Assembly (NCBI GenBank): GCA_964453435.1
Contig: CAYVQZ010000010.1
Location: forward strand, 1 to 64,000
Length of the DNA: 64,000 nt
Source of the DNA: CAYVQZ01 sp964453435
GTDB lineage: Bacteria; Abyssobacteria; SURF-5
Direction of reading: 5' to 3'
In this document: piece after piece, positions 16,416 to 25,534 of the stretch
How the letters are laid out: every line of letters starts with the position of its first letter
Numbering within the stretch: the stretch's first letter is position 1
Made by a program: the position numbers and the translations under genes
The notes under the pieces: generated by a model
What the model was told of the DNA's origin: nothing
The model's database searches: none
The model's input: the letters and a program-made list of their open reading frames with translations, nothing else

Positions 16416-17316
16416 ATCAAGTGGGAACAGCCCGGCAGTCGTCACGAAAACCGATTTCCCGGATTTGACATTTTACAATCGCGGCAAGGTGCGCGATATA
16501 TACGAGGTCGACGGAAACATCCTGCTCGTGGCGACCGACCGCATATCGGCCTTTGACTGCGTGCTTCCGACGGGGATTCCGAAGAAGGGAAGAGTGCTGA
16601 CGGGCCTGTCCGAATTCTGGTTCGACTTCATGAGAGATATCATTCCGAACCAGGTGATTTCGACGGATGTCGATGAGTATCCGGCCAGCACGAAGCCCTA
16701 CCGGGACATTCTCCGTGGCCGCTCGATGTTGGTGAAGAAGGCGAAGCCGTACCCCGTCGAGTGCGTCGTTCGAGGGTACCTGGCAGGCTCGGCGGTGAAG
16801 GAATACGTGCAGAGCCAATCGGTGTGCGGCGTCAAGCTGCCGCCCGGGCTCAGGGAATCCGAGAAGCTGTCCGAACCCATTTTCACTCCGGCGACCAAGG
16901 CCGAGTCGGGCCACGACATTAACATTTCCCACGAAGAAATGGCAAACTTAATAGGGCGCGAAAAGGCGCAGTTTCTCATAGAAAAGAGCCTCGCGATATT
17001 TCATGCGGCCAGCGAATACGCGCGGTCGAAAGGGCTCATTCTCTCCGACACGAAATTCGAATTCGGCGAGTGTGACGGCGAGACCATACTGATTGATGAA
17101 CTGTTAACTCCGGATTCCTCCCGCTACTGGCTGGCCGAGAACTATGTCGTCGGCAAGCCCCAGACGAACTTCGATAAGCAGTACGTCCGCGATTATCTGG
17201 AGACGCTGGATTGGGACAAATCCCCTCCTGCTCCCCCGCTGCCTCCCGACGTAGTCGCGCGGACGGAGGAAAAATACAAGCAGGCATACAAACTTATAAC
17301 GGGGAAGGACCTCTGA
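16408..17316 (+). CDS. purC: Phosphoribosylaminoimidazole-succinocarboxamide synthase (long form)
   Basis: PurC joins CAIR and aspartate to make SAICAR with ATP. At 302 residues it is the longer, yeast-like type rather than the 240-residue type. It contains YNRGKVRDIYEVDGNILLVA, TDRISAFDCVLPTGIPKKG, VECVVRGYLAGSAVKEY and DEVLTPDSSRYW-type DELLTPDSSRYW. The start lies within the end of purB, so the two are translationally coupled. Confidence 0.97.
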   Translation: MPESSGNSPAVVTKTDFPDLTFYNRGKVRDIYEVDGNILLVATDRISAFDCVLPTGIPKKGRVLTGLSEFWFDFMRDIIPNQVISTDVDEYPASTKPYRDILRGRSMLVKKAKPYPVECVVRGYLAGSAVKEYVQSQSVCGVKLPPGLRESEKLSEPIFTPATKAESGHDINISHEEMANLIGREKAQFLIEKSLAIFHAASEYARSKGLILSDTKFEFGECDGETILIDELLTPDSSRYWLAENYVVGKPQTNFDKQYVRDYLETLDWDKSPPAPPLPPDVVARTEEKYKQAYKLITGKDL

Positions 17317-17325
17317 GAAAACATC

Positions 17326-18786
17326 ATGAAAAAGTCCTGCGACGCAAAGTGTGACTCGGTCTGCGAGGCCGACTTTCTGAGGCACGAATGCGGCATTTTC
17401 GGCGTGTTCGGCCAGCAGGAGGCCGCAAGGATAACATATCTGGGCCTCTACTCGCTCCAACATCGCGGACAGGAAAGCGCGGGAATCGTCTCATGCAACG
17501 AGGGGCGTCTTCACGCCCACCGCGACATGGGGATGGTGTACGACGTGTTCGAAAAGGAGACGCTCGACAAGCTTGTCGGCGACCGTGCAATGGGGCACGT
17601 GCGCTACTCCACCTCCGGCTCGAGTTTGTTGAAAAACGCTCAGCCTATTGTTGTCGATTATGCGCGCGGTCCTCTGGCCGTCGCGCACAACGGAAACCTG
17701 GTGAACGCGCGCGTGCTCAGGAGCGACCTCGAGGGTCGCGGCTCCATTTTCCAATCGACGAGCGACAGTGAAGTCATCGTTCACTTGATAGCGCGCTCGA
17801 GGAAAAAGAAGCTGCAGACGGCTCTCATCGAAGCGTTAACGCAGGTGAAAGGAGCCTACTCGCTGCTCCTGATGGACACCGAGAACCTCATCGCGGTCCG
17901 GGACCCTCACGGATTCCGCCCGCTGTGCCTCGGCAAACTCAAGGGGTCGTTCCTGATCGCATCCGAGAGTTGCGCATTCGATATCGTTGACGCCACCTAC
18001 ATACGGGACATCGAGCCAGGCGAAATGGTCCTGATCAACCGGTCGGGCATCCACTCGTATTCCGTCGGACAAGCCAAGCCGGAACGAACAGGGTTGTGCA
18101 TTTTCGAGTTGATATATTTCGCTCGGCCCGACAGCATCATTTTCGGACGCGATTGCGAGCGCGTCCGACACAACCTCGGGGCGGCTCTTTATCGCGAGGC
18201 TCCGGTGGACGCCGACCTGGTGCTCCCCGTGCCGGACTCGTCGAATGCCGCGGCGCTCGGCTACTCTCACGAATCGCGGATACCGTTTGAGATGGGCCTG
18301 ATCAGAAACCACTACATCGGGCGCACATTCATCGAGCCTTCGCAGACAATTCGCGACTTCGGGGCGAAGATTAAATACAACCCCTTGAAAACGGCCCTGA
18401 AGGGGAAACGCGTCGTCGTGGTGGACGACTCTATCGTTCGGGGGACAACGAGCCGGAAGATCGTGAAGATGATTCGGAATGCGGGCGCGAAGGAAATTCA
18501 CATGCGCATCAGCTCGCCGCCCATCACTCATCCGTGCTACTATGGCATCGATACGCCGACCCGAAAAGAACTGATTGCTTCCACTCACATCATCGAGGAA
18601 ATACGGAAATATCTGCGAGTTGATTCGCTTCATTACTTGAGCGCCGAGGGTCTGGTCAAGGCCGCCGGAGGCAGGCCCGAAGAATTTTGCCTCGCATGTT
18701 TCACCGGTGAATACCCGATCAGCCTCGCGGTCGATATCGACAAACACTACTACGACCGCAAGCAGAACGCCCTGATGGTCACTTGA
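17326..18786 (+). CDS. purF: Amidophosphoribosyltransferase
   Basis: PurF makes phosphoribosylamine from PRPP and glutamine, the entry step of purine synthesis. The 486-residue protein is the B. subtilis Fe-S type. A 21-residue propeptide ends before the catalytic Cys22 of HECGIFGVFG. The PRPP loop is VVVVDDSIVRGTTS. Likely [4Fe-4S] ligands are the Cys residues in GLCIFELIYFARPDS, ITHPCYYGID and FCLACFTGEYP. The propeptide is unusual in having three cysteines (C5, C9, C13) at four-residue spacing. Confidence 0.97.
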   Translation: MKKSCDAKCDSVCEADFLRHECGIFGVFGQQEAARITYLGLYSLQHRGQESAGIVSCNEGRLHAHRDMGMVYDVFEKETLDKLVGDRAMGHVRYSTSGSSLLKNAQPIVVDYARGPLAVAHNGNLVNARVLRSDLEGRGSIFQSTSDSEVIVHLIARSRKKKLQTALIEALTQVKGAYSLLLMDTENLIAVRDPHGFRPLCLGKLKGSFLIASESCAFDIVDATYIRDIEPGEMVLINRSGIHSYSVGQAKPERTGLCIFELIYFARPDSIIFGRDCERVRHNLGAALYREAPVDADLVLPVPDSSNAAALGYSHESRIPFEMGLIRNHYIGRTFIEPSQTIRDFGAKIKYNPLKTALKGKRVVVVDDSIVRGTTSRKIVKMIRNAGAKEIHMRISSPPITHPCYYGIDTPTRKELIASTHIIEEIRKYLRVDSLHYLSAEGLVKAAGGRPEEFCLACFTGEYPISLAVDIDKHYYDRKQNALMVT

Positions 18787-18787
18787 C

Positions 18788-19831
18788 ATGCCAGAAGGCT
18801 CCTTCACGTATAAACAGGCGGGAGTGGACATCGACGCCGCCAGCTCCCTCAAACGCAAAATCGCGCCCATCGTGCGGTCCACCTTCTCACCCAACGTCCT
18901 GCAAGACATCGGGCTGTTCGGCGGACTCTTCAAATTCGACTCCTCCCGCTTTCGCGAACCAATTCTCGTATCCAGCGTCGATGGAGTCGGGACGAAACTG
19001 AAAATCGCCTTCGCCACCGGGCGTCACAACACTATCGGAATCGACCTCGTTTCCCACTGCGTCAATGACATCCTGATGCAGGGCGCTGTTCCCCTCTTTT
19101 TTCTCGATTATCTCGCCATGGGAAAACTCGACGTTGCGGTCGCCGAGCAAGTCGTCGCAGGTCTGGCGGAAGGCTGCCGGCTTGCGGGATGCTCGCTCAT
19201 CGGCGGAGAGACGGCCGAGATGCCCGATTTCTACGCTCCGGGCGAATACGACCTCGCTGGCACAATCGTGGGCGTTGTCGACAAGGAGAACATCATAGAC
19301 GGCTCGGCGATAGAAAAGGGCGACACCGTTATCGCCCTGGCGTCTTCAGGGTTGCATACGAATGGCTATTCTCTCGTGCGGAAGCTGCTGGTCGATTCGG
19401 GGAGATACCGGCTGGACCAGTATGTCGAGCCGCTGGGCAGGACCCTCGGCGACGAACTGCTGAATCCTCACAAGTGCTACGCAAAGCCGATTCGCCCGCT
19501 GCTCGATGAAAACGCTGTGCGCGGGATGGCGCACATCACCGGCGGCGGAATAACAGATAATGTTCCGCGTATTTTGCCGAAGAACCTGGATGCCGTAATA
19601 CGCCTTGAAACGTGGCGCCCGCCCGCAATCTTCGAGCTACTCGGGAGCGAAGGCTCCATTGAGCGAACCGAGATGTTGAAGACGTTTAACATGGGAGTCG
19701 GCATGGCGCTGATTGTCTCCGCAGGAGACGAAACGCATGTCCTGCGGAGCTTGCAGGACGCCGGCGAAACGGCCTGGGTCATTGGCCGGATATCGGACGG
19801 AAGCGGCAAGGTCACCTACGTCGAGGGATAA
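18788..19831 (+). CDS. purM: Phosphoribosylformylglycinamidine cyclo-ligase (AIR synthetase)
   Basis: PurM closes the imidazole ring to give AIR from FGAM and ATP. The 347-residue protein shows the family blocks YKQAGVDIDA, DGVGTKLKIA, SHCVNDILMQGAVPLFFLDY, GGETAEMPDFY and HITGGGITDNVPR. It starts one base after the purF stop and its own stop overlaps the purL start. Confidence 0.97.
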   Translation: MPEGSFTYKQAGVDIDAASSLKRKIAPIVRSTFSPNVLQDIGLFGGLFKFDSSRFREPILVSSVDGVGTKLKIAFATGRHNTIGIDLVSHCVNDILMQGAVPLFFLDYLAMGKLDVAVAEQVVAGLAEGCRLAGCSLIGGETAEMPDFYAPGEYDLAGTIVGVVDKENIIDGSAIEKGDTVIALASSGLHTNGYSLVRKLLVDSGRYRLDQYVEPLGRTLGDELLNPHKCYAKPIRPLLDENAVRGMAHITGGGITDNVPRILPKNLDAVIRLETWRPPAIFELLGSEGSIERTEMLKTFNMGVGMALIVSAGDETHVLRSLQDAGETAWVIGRISDGSGKVTYVEG

Positions 19832-22806
19832 TGAGAACGCTTGGAACGTATCGCATCGAGGTCGGCCTCAGGCCCGGCCTCTTGGACGCGGCGGGAGCGT
19901 CGGTAAAAAGAGACATAAGCGAGGACCTCCATATACCCGTCGACGACGTGCGAGTCGTCCGCGTCTACACGATGCTCGCAAACCTGCGCGAAGACCAGGT
20001 CGAGACCCTTCGCAGAGAGCTTTTCACCGACCCCGTCATCGAGGTGTCCACCCTGAACAAGCCGCTGGCGGATGAGTTCTCCTGGATTATCGAAGTCGGT
20101 TTCAAGCCGGGCGTCACCGACAACGTCGGCAAGACATCGCGCGAGGCGGTCGCGGACATCTTCGGCGACGAGCTTGACCAGTGCAGTGTTTTCACATCGA
20201 AGCAGTATGCGCTCCGGGGACGGCTCAGCCGGGAACAGGCCGACACCATAGCGGGCAAGCTGCTTGCCAACGGCCTGATCGAGCAATGGAGGGTCGCGAA
20301 CTTCGAAGAGTTCAAACGAGAAAACGGGATATCGCTTCCCCTCCCGCTCGCGGGCAAACACGAGGAGATTGTCGTCAAGGAATTCGACCTCGATGTGTCC
20401 AACGAACAGCTCCTCCGCATAAGCAAAGAAGGAATACTCTCGTTGAGTCTCGATGAGATGAGAGCGATACGGGACTATTTCCGGGAGGAAGCCGTCGTCA
20501 GAGCGAGGACTCCGCTGAATCTCTCGGAGATGCCAACCGACGTGGAGCTCGAGGCTATGGCCCAGACCTGGTCAGAGCATTGCAAGCACAAGATTTTCAA
20601 TGCGAAAATCGATTACGAGGACGAGCTCGGCGAACGCCTCGTAATCGACAGCCTTTTCAAAACATATATAAAAGGGGCAACCGACGATATATCCGCCCGT
20701 GTGCCCTGGCTCGTTTCGGTCTTTCACGACAACGCGGGAGTCGTCAGGTTCAACGACGAGTGGAACCTCGTCATGAAGGTGGAGACCCACAACAGCCCGT
20801 CGGCGCTCGACCCGTACGGAGGCGCAATCACGGGCATTGTGGGAGTGAACCGGGACCCGTTCGGCACCGGCAAGGGGTGCCGTCTCATTTTCAACGTCGA
20901 CACATTTTGCTTTGCTCCGCCGGACTATTCGAAACCGATTCCTCCGCGGCTCATGCACCCGAAGAGGATATTCAAGGGAGTTCACAAGGGCGTGCGCGAC
21001 GGCGGGAACCAGAGCGGTATTCCCGACATCAACGGCAGCATTGTCTTTGATGACCGGTATGCCGGAAAGCCGCTGGTTTTCTGCGGAACCGGCGGAATAA
21101 TGCCGCGCGAGATTCTGGGCGATCCCTCGCACACAAAGACGGCGCTGCCCGGCGACCTCGTGGTCATGACCGGAGGCAGAATCGGGAAAGACGGCATACA
21201 CGGCGCAACGTTTTCTTCCGAAGAGCTTCACAGCGAATCGCCCACGTCCGCCGTTCAGATAGGCGACCCCATCACGCAGAAGAAAATGACCGATTTCCTG
21301 CTCGAAGCTCGCGACCTCGGGCTGTACCGCGCGATCACCGATAACGGGGCCGGCGGGCTCTCGTCGTCGGTGGGCGAAACCGCGCGGTTTTCGAACGGCT
21401 GCGAGTTGTGGCTCGAAAAAGCGCCGCTCAAGTACGAGGGGTTGCAGCCGTGGGAGATTCTGCTGTCGGAGGCGCAGGAACGCATGACGCTCGCGGTCGA
21501 CCCGGACAAGGTCGACCGACTCCTCGAGCTCGCCGAGAGACGGGGCGTCGAGGCGACGGTGTTGGGAAAATTCACCGACAGCGGGAAGTTCCACGTCCTG
21601 TTCGACAACCGGACCGTTGCGTATATCGACATGGATTTCTTCCATGAGGGCGTTCCGAGGATGGAGCTGAAAGCGAAGTGGGAACCGCCCGCGCACAAGG
21701 AGCCGGATATTCCCGAGCCGGAAGCCTACGATACACTGCTCGAGCAGATGCTGATGCGGCTGAACGTTTGCAGCAAGGAATCGTTCGTCAGGCAATACGA
21801 CCACGAAGTCCAGGGCATGAGCGCGCTCAAACCGTTTGTCGGCCTCGCGGACGACGGGCCGGGAGATGCCGCCGTGCTGAAACCCCTGTACGATTCGAGC
21901 GAAGGAATCGTGGTGTCAAGCGGAATATGTCCGAAGTACAGCATAATTGACACATACCATATGACCGCGTGCGCGATAGACGAGGCCGTCAGGAACGCCG
22001 TCTGCGTGGGCGGACGGCTCGGCTATCTTGCCGGGCTCGATAACTTCTGCTGGCCCGACCCGGTGGAATCCGAAAAGACGCCGGACGGCCGCTACAAGCT
22101 CGCTCAACTCGTGCGCTCCAACATGGCCTTGCACAAATACTGCACGGCGTACGACGTGCCGTGCATCTCCGGCAAGGACAGCATGAAGAACGATTACATG
22201 ATCGGCGACGTGAAAATATCCGTGCCGCCGACGCTGCTGTTCTCGATAATGGGACGCATCGAAGACGTGCGGAAGGTCGTCTCCATGGACGTCAAACGCC
22301 CCGGCCACGTGGTGTATGCGGTCGGCGTTACGAAAGACGAGCTCGGCGGAAGCGAGTACTTCGCGCACCACGGCCACATCGGGAACAATGTCCCGAAGGT
22401 CGATGCGGAAACGGCCAGGAAAACGTACCTCGCGCTGAGCGAGACCATCGAGCGGAAGCTCATCGCCTCGTGTCACGATTGCTCCGACGGCGGCCTCGGG
22501 GTGGCTCTGGCTGAGAGCGCTTTCGCGGGCGGGCTGGGCATGACGGTCGACCTGTCCGCTGTCCCGGCCGACGTCGCACTGCGGACCGACTACCTGCTTT
22601 TCTCGGAATCGCAGAGCCGATTCGTCGTGACGGTGGCCCCGCGAAAAGCGAAGGAATTCGAACGCGCGATGGACGGCGTGCCCTTTGCGAGGATAGGGAA
22701 AGTAACGGAATCGCCGACGCTGCTGCTGAACGAGGGCAAGAGAAAGGTCGCTTCAGCCGACATATTCAAGCTGAAAAGGGCCTGGCAGCAGCCGCTCAAC
22801 TGGTAG
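19831..22806 (+). CDS. purL: Phosphoribosylformylglycinamidine synthase, PurS-like domains fused to PurL
   Basis: PurL is the FGAM synthetase catalytic subunit. The 991-residue protein is larger than small PurL (about 730) because of an N-terminal extension. Residues 1-82 (YRIEVGLRPGLLDAAG start) look like a PurS domain, and residues 84-160 (WIIEVGFKPGVTDNVG start) are a second, related copy. The synthetase part follows, with AQTWSEHCKHKIF, KVETHNSPSALDPYGGAITG and ISGKDSMKNDY. No glutaminase domain is fused; purQ follows separately 300 bases later. Confidence 0.95.
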   Translation: MRTLGTYRIEVGLRPGLLDAAGASVKRDISEDLHIPVDDVRVVRVYTMLANLREDQVETLRRELFTDPVIEVSTLNKPLADEFSWIIEVGFKPGVTDNVGKTSREAVADIFGDELDQCSVFTSKQYALRGRLSREQADTIAGKLLANGLIEQWRVANFEEFKRENGISLPLPLAGKHEEIVVKEFDLDVSNEQLLRISKEGILSLSLDEMRAIRDYFREEAVVRARTPLNLSEMPTDVELEAMAQTWSEHCKHKIFNAKIDYEDELGERLVIDSLFKTYIKGATDDISARVPWLVSVFHDNAGVVRFNDEWNLVMKVETHNSPSALDPYGGAITGIVGVNRDPFGTGKGCRLIFNVDTFCFAPPDYSKPIPPRLMHPKRIFKGVHKGVRDGGNQSGIPDINGSIVFDDRYAGKPLVFCGTGGIMPREILGDPSHTKTALPGDLVVMTGGRIGKDGIHGATFSSEELHSESPTSAVQIGDPITQKKMTDFLLEARDLGLYRAITDNGAGGLSSSVGETARFSNGCELWLEKAPLKYEGLQPWEILLSEAQERMTLAVDPDKVDRLLELAERRGVEATVLGKFTDSGKFHVLFDNRTVAYIDMDFFHEGVPRMELKAKWEPPAHKEPDIPEPEAYDTLLEQMLMRLNVCSKESFVRQYDHEVQGMSALKPFVGLADDGPGDAAVLKPLYDSSEGIVVSSGICPKYSIIDTYHMTACAIDEAVRNAVCVGGRLGYLAGLDNFCWPDPVESEKTPDGRYKLAQLVRSNMALHKYCTAYDVPCISGKDSMKNDYMIGDVKISVPPTLLFSIMGRIEDVRKVVSMDVKRPGHVVYAVGVTKDELGGSEYFAHHGHIGNNVPKVDAETARKTYLALSETIERKLIASCHDCSDGGLGVALAESAFAGGLGMTVDLSAVPADVALRTDYLLFSESQSRFVVTVAPRKAKEFERAMDGVPFARIGKVTESPTLLLNEGKRKVASADIFKLKRAWQQPLNW

Positions 22807-22849
22807 GCCCCAAGCGAAGCCCCGCGCCCTCGCGGGCCAACGAGAGGGA

Positions 22850-22955
22850 CTGTGGGTGTGTCCCGTGGTTGTTGATACGGGTTATTTGGGGACACCATGC
22901 CGCATGGTGTCCCCAAATAACCCCTGCGCCGGGCAATCGTGAAAGAGACTCAGTG
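22850..22955. repeat. Palindromic intergenic repeat, family A copy 2 (best preserved)
   Basis: The core at 22879-22923 is a perfect palindrome: two 22-base arms, starting GGGTTATTTGGGGACACCAT, around a single central C. It is flanked on the left by GTGTGTCCCGTGGTTGTTGATAC and on the right by GGCAATCGTGAAAGAGACTCAGTG. It lies in the middle of the pur operon between purL and purQ, in the 301-base gap that otherwise holds no gene. Confidence 0.85.
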
Positions 22956-23107
22956 ATCCCTGGACAGAAACCTTCATCATGAACCGCAAAGCGGATTGGC
23001 TGTCCTCGAAGCGCGGATAGCCGAATCGTGGTGGAGATTTGTATGGAGCCATCTTTGCAAACTCACTGCGGTTCAAACCGCTCTTCTGCCGAAACGGAAA
23101 CGAAGAA

Positions 23108-23896
23108 ATGAAACCGCGGGTTTTGATACTTACCGGTTACGGAATCAACTGCGATTACGAGACCGAGTACGCTTTCAACATGAGAGGCGTCGGCGGCAAA
23201 GCGGAGCGGGTCCATGTGAACGACCTCACCGACGGCAAATCGCTCAAGAGCTACGACATTTTCGTTGTTCCCGGAGGGTTCTCGTTCGGTGACGACATCG
23301 CCGCCGGGAAGGTTCTTGCCAACAAGCTTCGGTACCACCTGCGCGACCAGTTGGAACAATTCATTCAAGACGGGAAACTCATTCTCGGCATATGCAACGG
23401 ATTTCAGGTAGTCGTCAAGATGGGGTTGCTGCCGGCGCTCGAAAACAGATACGGCGAGCAACAGGTGACCGTCGCATATAATGATTCCAATAAGTTTGAG
23501 GACCGCTGGGTCTACCTCTCGGTCAACCCCGAATCGCATTGCATTTTCACGAAGGGACTTGATAGAATTTATCTGCCTGTTCGCCACGGTGAGGGGAAGC
23601 TTGCCGTGAGGGACCCGGAGACGCTCTCTCGCCTGCACGAACGCGGACAGGTGGTGGTTCGATACGTAAACGAAAGAGGCGAGTTGGCGGGCTATCCGTA
23701 TAACCCGAATGGCTCCCAGGACAACATAGCGGGGCTCTGCGACCCGACGGGAAGAATTTTCGGATTGATGCCCCATCCGGAGGCGTATTTGTTTCCTACC
23801 AATCATCCGCGCTGGACACGCGAGAGGGTTCCTCGCGAGGGTATGGGCGTAGCGCTGTTTCGCAATGCAGTCAGGTACGTGAAAGAAAATCTTTAG
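23108..23896 (+). CDS. purQ: Phosphoribosylformylglycinamidine synthase glutaminase subunit
   Basis: PurQ supplies ammonia from glutamine to PurL. The 262-residue protein has the class-I glutaminase triad: Cys in LGICNGFQVV, and His/Glu in GLMPHPEAYLFP. VVPGGFSFGDDIAAGKV is typical of PurQ. I chose the ATG at 23108 (MKPRVLILTGYG); an upstream in-frame start would run back into the repeat-bearing spacer. Its stop is followed 20 bases later by purH. Confidence 0.94.
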   Translation: MKPRVLILTGYGINCDYETEYAFNMRGVGGKAERVHVNDLTDGKSLKSYDIFVVPGGFSFGDDIAAGKVLANKLRYHLRDQLEQFIQDGKLILGICNGFQVVVKMGLLPALENRYGEQQVTVAYNDSNKFEDRWVYLSVNPESHCIFTKGLDRIYLPVRHGEGKLAVRDPETLSRLHERGQVVVRYVNERGELAGYPYNPNGSQDNIAGLCDPTGRIFGLMPHPEAYLFPTNHPRWTRERVPREGMGVALFRNAVRYVKENL

Positions 23897-23916
23897 TGGG
23901 CGAACGAGGAGCGACC

Positions 23917-25494
23917 ATGCGCAACAAGATACAACGCGCACTGCTGAGTGTTTCGAATAAGACCGGAATCGTTGAGCTCGCCGGTTTTCTTCATGAAATG
24001 GGTGTCGAGGTCCTCTCGACCGGCGGCACGCAGCGGGTGCTCGATGAAGCTGGTATACCGGTGCGTTCGGTGTCCGACTATACCGGGTTTCCGGAAATGA
24101 TGGACGGGCGCGTGAAGACCCTCCACCCGAAAATCCATGCGGGCTTGCTCGCGCTTCGAAACAATCTCGAACACATGCAGGAGGTCGACCGACACGGCAT
24201 CGAGCTCATCGACATGGTCGTCGTGAACCTGTACCCCTTCCAGGAAACCGTGAGCAAAGAAGGCGTGAAGCTGGAGGACGCCATCGAGCAGATAGACATC
24301 GGCGGGCCGACGATGCTTCGGGCCGCCGCGAAAAACTATGCGGATGTCGTCGTCGTCGTGAACCCGACGAGATACCCGACGCTCATCGAGGAATTAAAGG
24401 CGAATGACGGCGTGGTCTCGGAAAAGCTGAAGTTCGAGTTGGCATGCGAGGTGTTTGAACACACCGCGACGTATGACCGCGCCATCGCCGATTACCTTTC
24501 ATCAATAAAAGCAAGGACCGAAAGCAAATACCCGAAGACATTGAACCTCACCTTCCGCAAGGAAGCGGAACTGAGATACGGTGAGAATCCGCATCAAACC
24601 GCAGCGTTCTACGTTGACCCGCGCGCGAAGGAGCCCAGTGTTTCGACGGCGAAGACGCTCCGCGGCAAAACGCTCTCCTACAACAACATCCTCGACCTCG
24701 ACGCGGCAATAGAAATCGTGAAGGATTTCTCGGAAGCCGCCGCTGTGATTATCAAACACACAAACCCGTGCGGGGCAGGTGTCGGAAAGGATATTCGCGA
24801 GGCGTATTCGCGGGCTCTTCTCGGCGACCCCGTCTCCGCGTTCGGGAGCATCGTCGGACTGAACCGCAGGGTGGAGGCCGCGACGGCAGAGCTGATAGCT
24901 CGGCCGAACACGTTCGTGGAGGCCATCATAGCGCCGTCGTTTTCCGAAGAAGCCCTCGAGATACTGACAACGTCGCAGTGGTGGGGCGAAAACCTGCGGG
25001 TGCTGGCAACCGGCGAACTCACGGAAGAGCGCGACGGATATCCGAATATGAGACGAGTGGTCGGCGGCTTGTTGCTCCAGGATTTCGACACGGCCACGCA
25101 CAACAAGTCGGAGTTCAAAATTGTTACGAAACGCGCCCCCACCAAGGCGGAAATGGAAGACCTCCTTTTCGCGTGGGTGATTTGCAAGCATGTCAAGTCG
25201 AACGCGATTGTCTACGCCAAGGGCTTGACCGTTTTCGGCGTCGGCGCCGGCCAGATGAGCCGTGTCGACGCGAGCATGATCGCCGCGCACAAGGCCAATG
25301 GCCGCGCGCAGGGCGGAGTGGTCGGCTCGGATGCGTTCTTCCCGTTCCGCGACGGCGTCGACGCGGCCGCCGCCGCCGGGATCAGGGCCGTCATTCAACC
25401 GGGTGGGTCCAAGAAGGACGATGAAGTCATCGCGGCGGCGAACGAGCACGACATGGCCATGATATTCACCGGAATGAGGCACTTCAAACATTGA
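23917..25494 (+). CDS. purH: Bifunctional AICAR formyltransferase / IMP cyclohydrolase
   Basis: PurH carries out the last two steps to IMP. The 525-residue protein has an N-terminal cyclohydrolase domain (RALLSVSNKTGIVELA, VLSTGGTQRVL, GFPEMMDGRVKTLHPKIHAG). The C-terminal transferase domain follows with RYGENPHQTAAFY, the catalytic Lys-His of IKHTNPCGAGVG and GVGAGQMSRVDA. The ATG at 23917 has GAGGAG five bases upstream. A GTG at 23896 overlapping the purQ stop would add seven residues and is less likely. Confidence 0.97.
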   Translation: MRNKIQRALLSVSNKTGIVELAGFLHEMGVEVLSTGGTQRVLDEAGIPVRSVSDYTGFPEMMDGRVKTLHPKIHAGLLALRNNLEHMQEVDRHGIELIDMVVVNLYPFQETVSKEGVKLEDAIEQIDIGGPTMLRAAAKNYADVVVVVNPTRYPTLIEELKANDGVVSEKLKFELACEVFEHTATYDRAIADYLSSIKARTESKYPKTLNLTFRKEAELRYGENPHQTAAFYVDPRAKEPSVSTAKTLRGKTLSYNNILDLDAAIEIVKDFSEAAAVIIKHTNPCGAGVGKDIREAYSRALLGDPVSAFGSIVGLNRRVEAATAELIARPNTFVEAIIAPSFSEEALEILTTSQWWGENLRVLATGELTEERDGYPNMRRVVGGLLLQDFDTATHNKSEFKIVTKRAPTKAEMEDLLFAWVICKHVKSNAIVYAKGLTVFGVGAGQMSRVDASMIAAHKANGRAQGGVVGSDAFFPFRDGVDAAAAAGIRAVIQPGGSKKDDEVIAAANEHDMAMIFTGMRHFKH

Positions 25495-25534
25495 TATTCC
25501 AACGCTCGACTCTCGTTCAAAAGGGGAGAATCTC

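Noticed and set aside
20572..21804. Long minus-strand open frame opposite purL
   Set aside because: It is antisense to the conserved PurL core and shows no protein-family features.
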